Shown here: positions 34,288 through 43,270 of the stretch, piece by piece
Layout of the letters: every line of letters starts with the position of its first letter
How positions within the stretch are numbered: the first letter of the stretch is position 1
Origin: Roseomonas rosulenta
Lineage (GTDB): Bacteria > Pseudomonadota > Alphaproteobacteria > Acetobacterales > Acetobacteraceae
Length of the DNA stretch: 64,000 nt
Reading direction: 5' to 3'
NCBI RefSeq assembly: GCF_016106005.1
Contig: NZ_JACADR010000001.1
Coordinates: 49,036-113,035 of the forward strand
The notes under the pieces: model-generated
What the model was told of the DNA's origin: nothing
What the model saw: only the letters and a program-made list of their open reading frames with translations
Database searches by the model: none
Position numbers and translations under genes: made by a program

Positions 34288-34730
34288 GCGGCCTCCGCGA
34301 TGGCGTCGTGCGGGCGCCCCTGTTCGGCGGCGGCGCGGGAACGCAGCCGTTCCGTGTTGACGTCGGGATCGTGCTGGATGCTGCCCGTGCCGCCCGCAGC
34401 TCCGGCGGCAAGGCTCAGGAGCTCGAGCCAGACGTGCATGGGGATGACGACGATCGGCGCCTGGCGGTCCTGCCACAGGAACAGCGCGTCATGGGAGCCG
34501 AGCCAGCGCAGCAGCGTCTTGAAGCCGCTGCCATTGGCGCGCGCCTTGACCTCGGCGGTCAGCGGCGGCTCGGCCGCGCCGCGGGCGTAGATGTCGATGT
34601 CGGCGCCGTTGCCGCGGTAGTGCGACGCGCCGGAGAGCGGGACGCGCTCGGCAGGGATGCCGCACTTCACGTGCAGTTCGACGATGGCGCGCTCGCGGCG
34701 CAGGCCTTTATCGCGGGACGGCTTGCCCAT
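34284..34730 (-). CDS. Holliday junction resolvase-like PD-(D/E)XK nuclease
   Basis: A 148-residue protein from the ATG at 34730 (MGKPSRDKGLRRERAIVELH). Characteristic blocks are RERAIVELHVKCGIPAERVPLSGASH, NGADIDIYA and LTAEVKAR, i.e. E, D and E-x-K residues of an archaeal-type Hjc or phage resolvase fold. Its start overlaps the preceding stop as TGATG. It would resolve branched replication intermediates before packaging. Confidence 0.85.
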   Translation of the reverse strand: MGKPSRDKGLRRERAIVELHVKCGIPAERVPLSGASHYRGNGADIDIYARGAAEPPLTAEVKARANGSGFKTLLRWLGSHDALFLWQDRQAPIVVIPMHVWLELLSLAAGAAGGTGSIQHDPDVNTERLRSRAAAEQGRPHDAIAEAA

Positions 34731-35095
34731 CACGCGGCCTCCGCGAGGGGGAGCGTCAGCCGCCGTGCGCGCCGTGCCGGCGATACGCGCCGCGCGATGG
34801 CGACATAGGCGTAGTCGTGCGTCCCGAGACGGTGCTGCACGAGGCGGAGGTAGCCGTCCTCGGCCAGGCGCAGGGCAAGGCGCGCTGTCTCGGTCAGCGC
34901 CCGGCAGTCGCGCGGCCGCAGCCGGCCCATCACGGGCCAGGCGTCGCGAGCGATGTGCCCCTGCCAATAGATGGCGCGATCGCCCGGCAGCGCATTGATC
35001 GCCCAGGCGATGAAGGGCGCCGCGCCGAGCGGGAGCACGGTGTCAGGCAGGGGCGCCGCAGCAGACGCTGCGGGATGCGCGAGGCGATCATGCAT
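34730..35095 (-). CDS. Early hypothetical protein
   Basis: A 121-residue protein from the ATG at 35095 (MHDRLAHPAASAAAPLPDTV). The C-terminal part (RDCRALTETARLALRLAEDGYLRLVQHRLGTHDYAY) looks like a winged-helix region, so DNA binding is possible. It is the second gene of the leftward early operon, overlapping its neighbours on both sides. Confidence 0.6.
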   Translation of the reverse strand: MHDRLAHPAASAAAPLPDTVLPLGAAPFIAWAINALPGDRAIYWQGHIARDAWPVMGRLRPRDCRALTETARLALRLAEDGYLRLVQHRLGTHDYAYVAIARRVSPARRARRLTLPLAEAA

Positions 35096-35384
35096 GGCGA
35101 TACCTCCGGAGGGAGCCGAGTTCGGCGAGCAGGCGTTCATCGACGGGTCGGCCGCTGAAACGCGCCGCCTCGGCGACCGCGGCCCAGTAGCGCGCCGGGA
35201 TCCCCCGCCGCCGCCAGGCGCGCACCGTGACCGCCTCGACATCGAGCAGGGCGGCGAGGTCGCTGGCGTTCGGCCAGAGGGCGATCACCTCGGCGAAGCT
35301 GCGCGGCGGCGAAGGCGGGGAGAGCGGCGGCGCCCGCCGCGTTGGCGCGGCCGGTCGCGGGCGGGGGGATGACCTAGCGGGCAT
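35088..35384 (-). CDS. Cro-like helix-turn-helix protein
   Basis: A 98-residue protein from the ATG at 35384, first gene of the leftward early operon and divergent from the repressor. After a Pro/Arg-rich N-terminus it has FAEVIALWPNASDLAALLDVEAVTVRAWRRRGIPARYW, a compact HTH like YdaS/Cro proteins. Position opposite the repressor across a 100-base operator region argues for the lytic-side regulator. Confidence 0.75.
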   Translation of the reverse strand: MPARSSPRPRPAAPTRRAPPLSPPSPPRSFAEVIALWPNASDLAALLDVEAVTVRAWRRRGIPARYWAAVAEAARFSGRPVDERLLAELGSLRRYRHA

Positions 35385-35413
35385 GCCGGACAGATACGCT
35401 CCGTCGCGGTACG

Positions 35414-35429
35414 CAAACAAGACTGTTTG
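35414..35429. promoter_or_regulatory. Operator-like palindrome between cro-like and repressor genes
   Basis: CAAACA and TGTTTG form a perfect inverted repeat with a 4-base AGAC spacer, in the AT-rich part of the divergent intergenic region (35385-35484). A GCAG...CTGC pair follows at about 35435-35446. These are the best candidates for repressor binding. No clear pair of -35/-10 hexamers could be fixed. Confidence 0.5.
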
Positions 35430-35484
35430 TATATGCAGAAACCTGCTACACAATCGCGAAGAGAGCGCTACATATTGCAGCGCC

Positions 35485-36261
35485 ATGGAATCCACCGCAG
35501 ACCGCCTCCGCCGCTTTCGCGAAGCCAAGGGCATTGATTCAGGGGCCGAATTGGCCCGCCTCGCCGGCGTGCCGGAGGCGACCTATCGCGCCTACGAAAG
35601 CGGGCGTCGGCCGCTCACGGCGCGTGCGGCGCGCGAGCTCGCCGTGCCCCTCGGCATCACTTGGCAGATGCTGCTGTTCGGCAAGGAAGCGGGCGACGCG
35701 GGCATCGCCATCAACACCCCGGAGGAAGCCGCCGCGGTGCTTGGCCAGCGGGTGCGACGCAAGGCGACGCCGCCGCGACCGCCCACCTCCTACACCGGCC
35801 CGGCCGCGGCCGAAGTGATCAGCATGGGCGGCGACAACTGGGCGCTGCTGCCGGTCTACGACGCCCGCGCCTCTGCTGGCCCTGGCCACGAGATCGATCG
35901 CGAGGCGGTCGTCTATCGCATCGCCTTCCGGGAGGAGTGGGTCCGCACGGTCACCACCGCGCCGCTCGACCAGCTGGCGGTGATCAGCGTCGACGGGGAT
36001 TCGATGGAGCCGACGCTGCGCACCGGCGACACGGTTCTGGTCGACTTCCGGCAGAACCAGCCGGGGGACAAGGACGGGATCTACGTCATCCGCACCGGCA
36101 ACGGCCTACAGGTGAAGCGGGTGCAGGTGGAATTGGGGCGGCCGCCGCGGCTCAGCGTGCTGTCGGACAACCCCGCCTATCAGCCGCAGCGCGGCCTGAG
36201 CGCTGAGGACGTCCATGTCATCGGGCGGGTGATCTGGCTCGGACGGCAGGTCGGCGCGTAG
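35485..36261 (+). CDS. Lysogeny repressor (HTH + S24/LexA-like peptidase)
   Basis: A 258-residue C1/C2-type repressor. The N-terminal XRE domain has AELARLAGVPEATYRAYESGRRPL (residues 21-44). The C-terminal S24 domain has the Ser in DGDSMEPTLRTGD (S173) and the Lys in GLQVKRVQ (K211), with an Ala-Gly pair at 131-132 as a possible self-cleavage site. RecA-induced autocleavage would link induction to DNA damage. It is divergent from the cro-like gene and defines the immunity region. Confidence 0.92.
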   Translation: MESTADRLRRFREAKGIDSGAELARLAGVPEATYRAYESGRRPLTARAARELAVPLGITWQMLLFGKEAGDAGIAINTPEEAAAVLGQRVRRKATPPRPPTSYTGPAAAEVISMGGDNWALLPVYDARASAGPGHEIDREAVVYRIAFREEWVRTVTTAPLDQLAVISVDGDSMEPTLRTGDTVLVDFRQNQPGDKDGIYVIRTGNGLQVKRVQVELGRPPRLSVLSDNPAYQPQRGLSAEDVHVIGRVIWLGRQVGA

Positions 36262-36352
36262 GTGGCTGCCGAGCCCGTGGACAACGACGCCGTCGCTATC
36301 GTTGACTTGGCACAAGTAGTCGCGCTGCCGCCCAGGGGATGCCGGACGATCG

Positions 36353-37084
36353 ATGAGGGTTAGCCGACGGAGCCTTGTCGCCAGCCTGCCTGGCCTGCTC
36401 GCGGCGTGCGCGTCGTCCGAAGCACCGCAGCCGTTGCCGCGCCCGTCAGCGCCGCAGGCGGAGGCCGCCCCGCCGGTCTCCCCCGCACCGCCACCCGCTG
36501 CCGTGCCGGCGACCGAGCCGGACTACCGCCGGATCTACGCGGCGATCACCACCGATCGCTTTTGGATCCCCGCGGTCAACCTCCGGCGCATCGATCCGCG
36601 GTTCCTCCGTCGCGAGGTCACCTATCCGCGCGACGACGAGCCGGGGACCATCGTCGTCGATACGGCCGCCCGCTACGCCTACCTGGCCCTCGAGGGCCGC
36701 CGCGCCATGCGCTACGGCATTGCCGTTGGCCGCGACGAGGCCTTCAACCTCACCGGCGAAGCCTTTGTCGAGCGCAAGGCAGCCTGGCCGAACTGGCGCC
36801 CGACGCCCGACATGGTCCGGCGCGATCCGCAGCGCTATGGCCCGTTCCGCGACGGCGTGCCGGGCGGCGGCCGCAATCCGCTCGGCGCGCGGGCGCTCTA
36901 CCTCTACCAGGACGGCGTCGACACCTATTACCGCCTGCACGGCACGGTGGAGCCCTGGACCATCGGCACCATGGCCTCGGCGGGCTGCGTGCGGCTGATC
37001 AACCAGGACATCATCGACCTGTACCAGCGCGTGCCGATCGGGGCGCGGGTGGTGATCCTGCCGCCAGATGTCTCGGTCGCCTGA
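36353..37084 (+). CDS. L,D-transpeptidase (YkuD/ErfK family), lipoprotein
   Basis: A 243-residue cell-wall enzyme. The signal peptide ends at a lipobox-like LLAAC (Cys19), followed by a Pro/Ala-rich linker and the YkuD domain. The catalytic block is YYRLHGT followed by ASAGCVRLINQDIIDLYQRV, with Cys at about residue 212. It would crosslink peptidoglycan or attach lipoproteins. It sits between the repressor and the recombinase cassette, so it may be a lysogenic-conversion gene expressed from the prophage. Confidence 0.92.
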   Translation: MRVSRRSLVASLPGLLAACASSEAPQPLPRPSAPQAEAAPPVSPAPPPAAVPATEPDYRRIYAAITTDRFWIPAVNLRRIDPRFLRREVTYPRDDEPGTIVVDTAARYAYLALEGRRAMRYGIAVGRDEAFNLTGEAFVERKAAWPNWRPTPDMVRRDPQRYGPFRDGVPGGGRNPLGARALYLYQDGVDTYYRLHGTVEPWTIGTMASAGCVRLINQDIIDLYQRVPIGARVVILPPDVSVA

Positions 37085-37169
37085 ACCGGACGGGCCTGCC
37101 AGCTGGCGAGCCGCGTAGCGCTACAAATCAGCACTCCCCGCGACGATCTCCGATTCGTATTGTCACGCC

Positions 37170-37376
37170 ATGCAGCGTGACGACCGTCCCATCAACGCCC
37201 ATCTCCCGCCCCACCTCCGCGAGGTCTGCGACCTCCTCGCCCGCGGGCTGCTGCGGCTGCGCAGCCGCGCTGCCGAGGAAGCCGCGCCTGCGGCCGACGG
37301 TGAGAGCGTGGTTCGCCTACACTCCGTCCCCGGCCAGCGCCTTCGTGCGAACCCCAGGAGAAAGGGAGACGCATGA
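37170..37376 (+). CDS. Small hypothetical protein of the recombinase operon
   Basis: A 68-residue basic protein (MQRDDRPINAHLPPHLREVC...) whose stop overlaps the DUF2924 start as ATGA. The helical core HLREVCDLLARGLLRLRSRAAEEA is common upstream of DUF2924 genes in alphaproteobacterial prophages. Its function is unknown; position implies a role with the recombinase. Confidence 0.65.
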   Translation: MQRDDRPINAHLPPHLREVCDLLARGLLRLRSRAAEEAAPAADGESVVRLHSVPGQRLRANPRRKGDA

Positions 37377-37861
37377 CCCGCGCGAAGCCGAACACCACCA
37401 CGACCACGATCACCGGCATCCCGAAGCCGGACGTGCCGGCGCGCCTCGCCGCGTTGCCGGGCATGCCGATCGGCGAGCTGAAGGCCGAATGGCGCAGCCT
37501 CTTCGGGACCGAGCCGCCGCCTTACAACCGGCGCTTCCTGGAGAGCCGCCTCGCATACCGCATCCAGGAGCTCGCCTATGGCGGCCTGAAGCCTGAGACG
37601 CTGGCGCGGCTGGAGGCGTTGGGCGAGCAGTTTGACGGCCGGAATATCACCCTGCGCCGCATCCGCCACGAGCAGCGCCCGATCGCCGGCACGCGGCTGA
37701 TCCGCGAGTACCAGGGCGTCGAGCACGTCGTCACCGTTACCCGCGACGGATACGAATACCAGGGCCGTCCCTACCAGTCGCTCTCCGCCATCGCCCGCGC
37801 CATCACCGGCACGCGCTGGAACGGATGGGTGTTCTTTGGCTTGCGGAAGCCCGGCGCATGA
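37373..37861 (+). CDS. DUF2924 protein
   Basis: A 162-residue protein of the DUF2924 family: PIGELKAEWRSLFGTEPPPYNRRFLESRLAYRIQELAYGG, and later REYQGVEHVVTVTRDGYEYQGRPYQSLSAIARAITGTRWNGWVFFGL. DUF2924 is a common partner of large serine recombinases and is thought to be a regulator or cofactor. It starts and ends in ATGA overlaps with its neighbours, so three proteins are coupled. Confidence 0.93.
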   Translation: MTRAKPNTTTTTITGIPKPDVPARLAALPGMPIGELKAEWRSLFGTEPPPYNRRFLESRLAYRIQELAYGGLKPETLARLEALGEQFDGRNITLRRIRHEQRPIAGTRLIREYQGVEHVVTVTRDGYEYQGRPYQSLSAIARAITGTRWNGWVFFGLRKPGA

Positions 37862-39186
37862 CCCGCCGCGACACCGCCATGCCGGCGAAGATCCGCAAGC
37901 TCCGCTGCGCCGTCTACACGCGGAAGTCCACTGACGAGGGGCTGGAGAAGGAGTTCAACTCGCTCGACGCGCAGCGGGCCGCGTGCGAGGCCTTCATCAC
38001 GTCGCAGCGCTCCGAGGGCTGGGTGCTGGTGCACGATCGCTACGATGATGGCGGCGTGTCGGGCGGCACCCTCGATCGCCCCGCATTGAAGCGATTGCTG
38101 GCCGACATCGAGGCCGGCCTGATCGACGTCATCGTCTGTTATAAAATTGATCGCCTGTCCCGCTCGCTGATGGACTTCGCCAAGCTGGTGCAGACCTTCG
38201 ACGACAACGAGGTCACGTTTGTTGCTGTCACTCAGAGCTTTAATACCACCACCAGCATGGGCCGGCTCACGCTGAACATCCTGCTGAGCTTCGCGCAGTA
38301 TGAAAGGGAGATCATCGGCGAGCGCGTCCGCGACAAGATCGCCGCCTCGCGCGCGCGGGGCATGTGGATGGGCGGGCCGGTGCCGCTCGGCTATCGGGTC
38401 GAGAACCGCAAGCTGGTGGTGGACGAGGCGGGCGCCGCGACGGTGCGCCGCGTGTTCGAGGGTTTCGCCGAGATCGGTTCCGCCACTCGGCTGCTGCCCG
38501 TCCTCCGCGCCGAGGGCCTCCTCACCAAGACCGGACGGCCCTTCGACAAGGGTGCCGTCTACAAGCTGCTGGTGAACCGCACCTTTCTCGGCGAGGCGGT
38601 GCATAAGGGGACATCCTATCCCGGCGAGCACGCCGCCATCATCCCACGGGAGCTGTGGGACCGGGTGCACGCGATCATGGTCGAGAGCCCGCGCGCCCGC
38701 GCGGCGAAGAACCGCGCCAGCGCCCCGGCGCTGCTGCGCGGCCTGCTGTTCGGGCCGGATGGGCGGGCCATGTCGCCCACCCACACGCGCAAGAAGGGGC
38801 GGCTCTACCGCTACTACGTTAGCCAGGCGGTGCTGCAGGGCGGGGCGAACGACGCGCCGCACCGCCGCCTGCCGGCCGGAGAGATCGAGGGTCTGGTGAT
38901 GGCGCAGGTGCGCGCGCTGCTGCGCCAGCCCGAGATCGTCGTCGGCACCTGGCGGGCCGCGCGGGAGGAGGCGCCGGACCTGACCGAGGCGGAGGTCCGC
39001 GATGCGCTCGGGCGGCTGGAACCGCTCTGGGATGAGCTGTTTCCCGGCGAGCAGGAGCGGATCGTGCGGTTGCTGGTCGAGCGCGTGACGGTCACCGAAG
39101 CGGGCGCCGAGATTCGGCTGAACCTGGAGGGGCTCGCCGGGCTGGCGCGGGACATGGTGGCGAAGCAGGAGGCGATCGCAGCATGA
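37858..39186 (+). CDS. Large serine recombinase (probable prophage integrase)
   Basis: A 442-residue serine integrase-type recombinase. The resolvase domain begins CAVYTRKSTDEGLEKEFNSL, with the catalytic Ser at about residue 24, and has NSLDAQRAACEAFI and the IDRLSRSLMDF block. The recombinase domain (GYRVENRKLVVDEAGAATVRRVFEGFA) and a beta-rich DNA-binding end follow. The zinc-ribbon Cys residues common in longer members are not evident. It is at the right edge of the phage genes, so it probably integrates the prophage; the att core is not visible. Confidence 0.92.
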   Translation: MTRRDTAMPAKIRKLRCAVYTRKSTDEGLEKEFNSLDAQRAACEAFITSQRSEGWVLVHDRYDDGGVSGGTLDRPALKRLLADIEAGLIDVIVCYKIDRLSRSLMDFAKLVQTFDDNEVTFVAVTQSFNTTTSMGRLTLNILLSFAQYEREIIGERVRDKIAASRARGMWMGGPVPLGYRVENRKLVVDEAGAATVRRVFEGFAEIGSATRLLPVLRAEGLLTKTGRPFDKGAVYKLLVNRTFLGEAVHKGTSYPGEHAAIIPRELWDRVHAIMVESPRARAAKNRASAPALLRGLLFGPDGRAMSPTHTRKKGRLYRYYVSQAVLQGGANDAPHRRLPAGEIEGLVMAQVRALLRQPEIVVGTWRAAREEAPDLTEAEVRDALGRLEPLWDELFPGEQERIVRLLVERVTVTEAGAEIRLNLEGLAGLARDMVAKQEAIAA

Positions 39187-39626
39187 GCAGCGTGACGGTG
39201 ATGGTGCCGATGAGCATCCGGCGCCGCGGCGGGCGGAAGCAGATCATCGGGCCGGACGGGGCGCCGGTGCGGGCTGGCGGGGACTGCGCGGCGGGGGTAG
39301 CCGAGACGAGAGGCGACCCAGCGCTCGTGAAGGCACTGGCGCGGGCGTTCCGCTGGCGGCGGATGCTGGAGGAAGGGCGGTACGCGTCGATCCGCGAGCT
39401 CGCTGCAGCGGAGAATGCGGAGCGCACCTTCGTCGCACGCGTGGTCGCCCTCAGCCTCCTGGCACCGGACATCGTCGAAGCTGTACTACAGGGTCATGAG
39501 CCCGCCGGGCTGACGCTCGCTTCCTTTCGCCAAGGGTTGCCGACGGCCTGGGAGGCCCAGCGGGCCGCGCTGGCCGGGTTCAGCCATCGCCCACCTCGCC
39601 CTCGACAATCAGCGCATGGCGGATGA
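39183..39626 (+). CDS. Recombinase-associated HTH accessory protein
   Basis: A 147-residue basic protein starting MSSVTVMVPMSIRRRGGRKQ and coupled to the recombinase stop by an ATGA overlap. The middle has LVKALARAFRWRRMLEEGRYASIRELAAAENAERTFVARVV, an HTH-like segment commonly found next to DUF2924 recombinases. It may be a recombination directionality factor or regulator; this is inferred from position and the HTH. Confidence 0.7.
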   Translation: MSSVTVMVPMSIRRRGGRKQIIGPDGAPVRAGGDCAAGVAETRGDPALVKALARAFRWRRMLEEGRYASIRELAAAENAERTFVARVVALSLLAPDIVEAVLQGHEPAGLTLASFRQGLPTAWEAQRAALAGFSHRPPRPRQSAHGG

Positions 39627-39716
39627 CATGGCCGAAATGTCCGGGCACAGTCAGACCTAGACGAATCGCTCCGGCGTCCGCCGCGACGCGCCCGGCGTCC
39701 CGATCGAGCCCGCTTC

Positions 39717-41552
39717 ATGAGCCACGCTTCCCTCTCCGCCCTCATATGGTCCGTCGCTGATCTGCTGCGAGGCGACTACAAGCCGTCCGAGTACGGCCGC
39801 GTCATCCTGCCCTTCACCGTGCTGCGCCGCCTCGATTGCGTGCTGGCGCCGACCAAGGCGCAGGTCCTCGCGAAGAAGGCAGAATGTGAGGCGCAGGGCC
39901 TCAACCCGGAGCCCTTCCTCGCGCGCATAACCGGCGTGCCCTTCGCGAACACCGCATCGCTCGACCTCGCGCGCCTGATGGGCGATCAGGATCACATCGG
40001 CCCGAATCTCACGGCCTACATCCAGGGCTTCTCCACCCCGGTCCGCGACATCTTCGAGCGGTTCCGCTTCGCCGAGCAGACCGACCGGCTACAGAAGGCA
40101 GGCCTCCTCTACCAGGTGACGGAGCGGTTCGCCGGCTTCGACCTCAACCCCACGGTCGTCAGCAACCATGACATGGGCCTTGCCTTCGAGGAGCTGATCC
40201 GGAAGTTCGCCGAGATCTCCAACGAGACCGCCGGTGAGCACTTCACGCCGCGCGATGTCATCAAGCTGATGGTGAACCTGCTGTTCATCGAAGACAGCGA
40301 CATCCTCACCCCCGGCAACCCGGCGGTGCGCACCATCTACGACCCCACTGCCGGCACCGGCGGCATGCTTTCCGTCGCCGGCGAGCACCTACTGGCGCAC
40401 AATCCTGCCTCCCGCCTGACCATGTTCGGCCAGGAGCTGAACGACGAAAGCTACGCCATCTGCAAGGCGGACATGCTCATCAAGGGCCAGGACGTCCGCA
40501 ACATCGTCCCCGGCAATACGCTCTCGGAGGACGGGCACCCGACCCAGAAGTTCGACTACATGCTCTCGAACCCGCCCTTCGGCGTGGAGTGGAAGAAGGT
40601 CGAGAAGGAGATCCGACGCGAGCATGAGCAGATGGGCCATGCCGGCCGCTTCGGCCCTGGCCTGCCGCGCATCTCGGATGGCTCGCTGCTGTTCCTGCTG
40701 CATCTGCTCTCGAAGATGCGCCCGGCGAAGGATGGCGGCAGCCGCATCGGCATCGTCCTCAACGGTTCGCCGCTGTTCACCGGCGGCGCTGGATCGGGCG
40801 AGAGCGAGATCCGCCGTCACGTACTGGAGAACGACCTGGTGGAGGCGATCATCGCCCTGCCCACCGACATGTTCTTCAACACCGGCATCGCGACGTACGT
40901 TTGGATCCTCTCCAATAGGAAGCCCGAAGCGCGGCGCGGCCTGGTACAGCTGATCGACGGCTCGGCGCTCTGGCAGAAGATGCGCAAGAGTCTCGGCTCC
41001 AAGCGCAAGGAGATGGGCGAGGACGATATCGCCGCCGTCACCCGCCTGTTCGGCGATGCAGCGGAGGCCGATCTCGCCACCGTTACTGACCCTGCGGGCA
41101 AGATGACGCGCGTCGTTGTCCGCGCCGGCGAGGCGCCGACGCCGGCACCGGAGGGCGGCAAGGTGAAGATCGCTCCGCTCTCGCGCATCTTCCGCACGCA
41201 GGTTTTCGGCTATCGCAGCATCACCGTAGAACGGCCGCTGCGCGATGCGGCCGGCAAGGTCGTGCTCGGCCAGAAGGGTAAGGCCAAAGGCAAGATGCAG
41301 CCCGACCCGGCGCTGCGCGACACAGAGAACGTGCCTCTCGATCAGGACATCGCGGACTACATGGCGCGCGAGGTGCTGCCGCACGCCCCCGACGCCTGGG
41401 TGGACGACGAGAAGACGCGCGTCGGCTACGAGATCCCTTTCAACCGCTTCTTTTACGTCTTCGAGCCACCGCGGCCGCTGGCAGAGATCGATGCCGATCT
41501 GAAGCAGGTGACCGACCGCATCCGCGCCATGTTGGAGGGCCTCGCGGCGTGA
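39717..41552 (+). CDS. hsdM: Type I restriction-modification methyltransferase subunit (HsdM)
   Basis: A 611-residue HsdM. An N-terminal helical HsdM domain ([40 protein letters not shown]) precedes the methylase with AdoMet motif [10 protein letters not shown] (about residue 208) and catalytic NPPF (about residue 283). Its stop overlaps the next start (GTGA). With HsdS it methylates the recognition site; with HsdR it forms the restriction complex. The N6-adenine class follows from the NPPF motif. First gene of the defence operon. Confidence 0.95.
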   Translation: MSHASLSALIWSVADLLRGDYKPSEYGRVILPFTVLRRLDCVLAPTKAQVLAKKAECEAQGLNPEPFLARITGVPFANTASLDLARLMGDQDHIGPNLTAYIQGFSTPVRDIFERFRFAEQTDRLQKAGLLYQVTERFAGFDLNPTVVSNHDMGLAFEELIRKFAEISNETAGEHFTPRDVIKLMVNLLFIEDSDILTPGNPAVRTIYDPTAGTGGMLSVAGEHLLAHNPASRLTMFGQELNDESYAICKADMLIKGQDVRNIVPGNTLSEDGHPTQKFDYMLSNPPFGVEWKKVEKEIRREHEQMGHAGRFGPGLPRISDGSLLFLLHLLSKMRPAKDGGSRIGIVLNGSPLFTGGAGSGESEIRRHVLENDLVEAIIALPTDMFFNTGIATYVWILSNRKPEARRGLVQLIDGSALWQKMRKSLGSKRKEMGEDDIAAVTRLFGDAAEADLATVTDPAGKMTRVVVRAGEAPTPAPEGGKVKIAPLSRIFRTQVFGYRSITVERPLRDAAGKVVLGQKGKAKGKMQPDPALRDTENVPLDQDIADYMAREVLPHAPDAWVDDEKTRVGYEIPFNRFFYVFEPPRPLAEIDADLKQVTDRIRAMLEGLAA

Positions 41553-42199
41553 CCGCGGCCGTCCCCGACCACCCCAAGATCTACCACATCCTCCATGTCG
41601 ATAAGCTTGCCCCGGTGCTGGCCGAGGGGCGGCTCTACAGCGACGCGGAAGTGCGCCGGCGGGCCCTGGGTGGCACGACCGTCGGTATGCAGAAGCTTAA
41701 GGAGGAGCGCCTTGCCCTACCGGTTACCTGCCATCCCGGCACTATGGTCGGGGACTATGTGCCGTTCTACTTTTGTGCTCGTTCGGTTATGCTCTACCTG
41801 CTACACCGAGGCAACCATGAGAACCTGGCCTATCGCGGCGGGCAGGATCCCATCGTCACGCTTGAGGCCGACCTTAGGACTGTTGTCACTAGGGCAGACG
41901 CCCGTGGCCGTCGTTGGGCCTTCTCACTCGGCAATGCTTCGGCCCGGTACCAGGAGTTTCGCGCCGACCTCGGCCAACTGCACGAGATCCGCTGGGATCA
42001 TGTGGCGGCGCGCCAATGGAGTGCGTCGGACGTGAAGGAGGGCAAGCAGGCGGAGTTCCTGGTGCACAAGAGCTTCCCCTGGTCGCTCGTGCAACAGATC
42101 GGGGTGAACAGCGTCGCAACGCGGAACCAGGTGGTGCGCCTCCTTGACGGCGCCGCGCACAGGCCGCCTGTCCATGTGAAGAGGGACTGGTACTATTAG
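41549..42199 (+). CDS. darT: DarT-like ssDNA ADP-ribosyltransferase toxin (DUF4433)
   Basis: A 216-residue DarT homologue, starting at GTG 41549 in a GTGA overlap with hsdM. Family features are [25 protein letters not shown], the [19 protein letters not shown] block with the catalytic-type Arg, and the Glu in [13 protein letters not shown] (about residue 167). DarT ADP-ribosylates thymidine in single-stranded DNA and can block phage replication. The antitoxin DarG follows 21 bases later. The unusual feature is its insertion between hsdM and hsdS. Confidence 0.9.
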   Translation: MTAAVPDHPKIYHILHVDKLAPVLAEGRLYSDAEVRRRALGGTTVGMQKLKEERLALPVTCHPGTMVGDYVPFYFCARSVMLYLLHRGNHENLAYRGGQDPIVTLEADLRTVVTRADARGRRWAFSLGNASARYQEFRADLGQLHEIRWDHVAARQWSASDVKEGKQAEFLVHKSFPWSLVQQIGVNSVATRNQVVRLLDGAAHRPPVHVKRDWYY

Positions 42200-42220
42200 A
42201 GCCGCGGGGAGAACGAGGCG

Positions 42221-43270
42221 ATGATCACCAGCAAGACGGGAGACCTGCTCGCCGAGCCGGCCGAGGCGCTGGTGAACACCGTCAACTGCGTCGGCATCAT
42301 GGGCCGGGGCGTGGCTCTGCAGTTCCGCAACGCCTTCCCAGAGAACTACCGTGCCTACAAGGCAGCCTGCGACCGTGGCGAGGTCCAGCCTGGCCGGATG
42401 TTCGTCTTCGAACTCGGGCAGCTGACCCGGCCGCGCTGGATCATCAATTTCCCCACCAAGCGCCATTGGCGCGGCAAGAGCCGAATGGAGGACATCGAGG
42501 CCGGGCTCGTGGCCCTCGTGCAAGAGATCCGCACGCGGGGCATCCGCTCGATCGCCCTGCCACCGCTCGGATCGGGCCTTGGCGGCCTGGACTGGCGGCA
42601 GGTGAAGCCACGGATCATCGCGGCGCTCGGCCCGCTGGAAGATCTGGAGGTCACGGTGTTCGACCCGGCCGAGCCGCCGGCAGAAGCCCGCGGCATGGCG
42701 GTCCAGGACGTCCCGCGCATGACGCCGGGCCGGGCGGCGCTGGTGGGACTGATCCACCGCTATCTCGGTGGGCTGATGGACCCGTTCGTCACGCTGCTCG
42801 AGGTCCACAAGCTCATGTACTTCATGCAGGCGGCGGGCGAGCCGTTGCGCCTGCGCTATGCCAAGGCGCTGTACGGTCCCTATGCCGAAAATCTCGGCAA
42901 GGTGCTGGCGCAGGTCGAAGGGCACTTGGTAGCTGGCTACCGCGATGGCGGCGATGCGCCGGACAAGGAACTCAGTCTGGTGCCGGGCGCCGTCGAGGAC
43001 GCGGTCGCCTTCCTGGACGCGGCGGCGGAGACGCGCGCGCGCTTCGACCGGGTGGCCCGGCTGGTCGAGGGCTTCGAGACCCCCTTCGGCCTGGAATTGC
43101 TCTCGACCGTGCATTGGGTGGCGCTGGATGCGCCGGGGGTATCGCCCGAGGAGATCGTGCGGCGCGTCCATGCGTGGAACGAGCGCAAGCGCCGCTTTTC
43201 ACCCCGACAAATCACGCTCGCGCTGGAGACGCTGACGGCGCAGGGCTGGTTGGAGCGCCAAGCGGCGTGA
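42221..43270 (+). CDS. darG: DarG-like macrodomain antitoxin
   Basis: A 349-residue antitoxin. The macrodomain has VNTVNCVGIMGRGVALQFRNAFP, the Lys-containing INFPTKRHWRGKS segment and ALPPLGSGLGGL. The C-terminal part (LMYFMQAAGEPLRLRYAKALYGPYAENL) is the usual DarG toxin-binding extension. It removes ADP-ribose from DNA and also binds DarT. Its stop overlaps the HsdS start as GTGA. Confidence 0.92.
   Translation: MITSKTGDLLAEPAEALVNTVNCVGIMGRGVALQFRNAFPENYRAYKAACDRGEVQPGRMFVFELGQLTRPRWIINFPTKRHWRGKSRMEDIEAGLVALVQEIRTRGIRSIALPPLGSGLGGLDWRQVKPRIIAALGPLEDLEVTVFDPAEPPAEARGMAVQDVPRMTPGRAALVGLIHRYLGGLMDPFVTLLEVHKLMYFMQAAGEPLRLRYAKALYGPYAENLGKVLAQVEGHLVAGYRDGGDAPDKELSLVPGAVEDAVAFLDAAAETRARFDRVARLVEGFETPFGLELLSTVHWVALDAPGVSPEEIVRRVHAWNERKRRFSPRQITLALETLTAQGWLERQAA

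Noticed and set aside
39627..39716. Possible integrase C-terminal relic ([10 protein letters not shown] then stop)
   Set aside because: Only about ten residues resemble an integrase end (GHS motif); too short to support.
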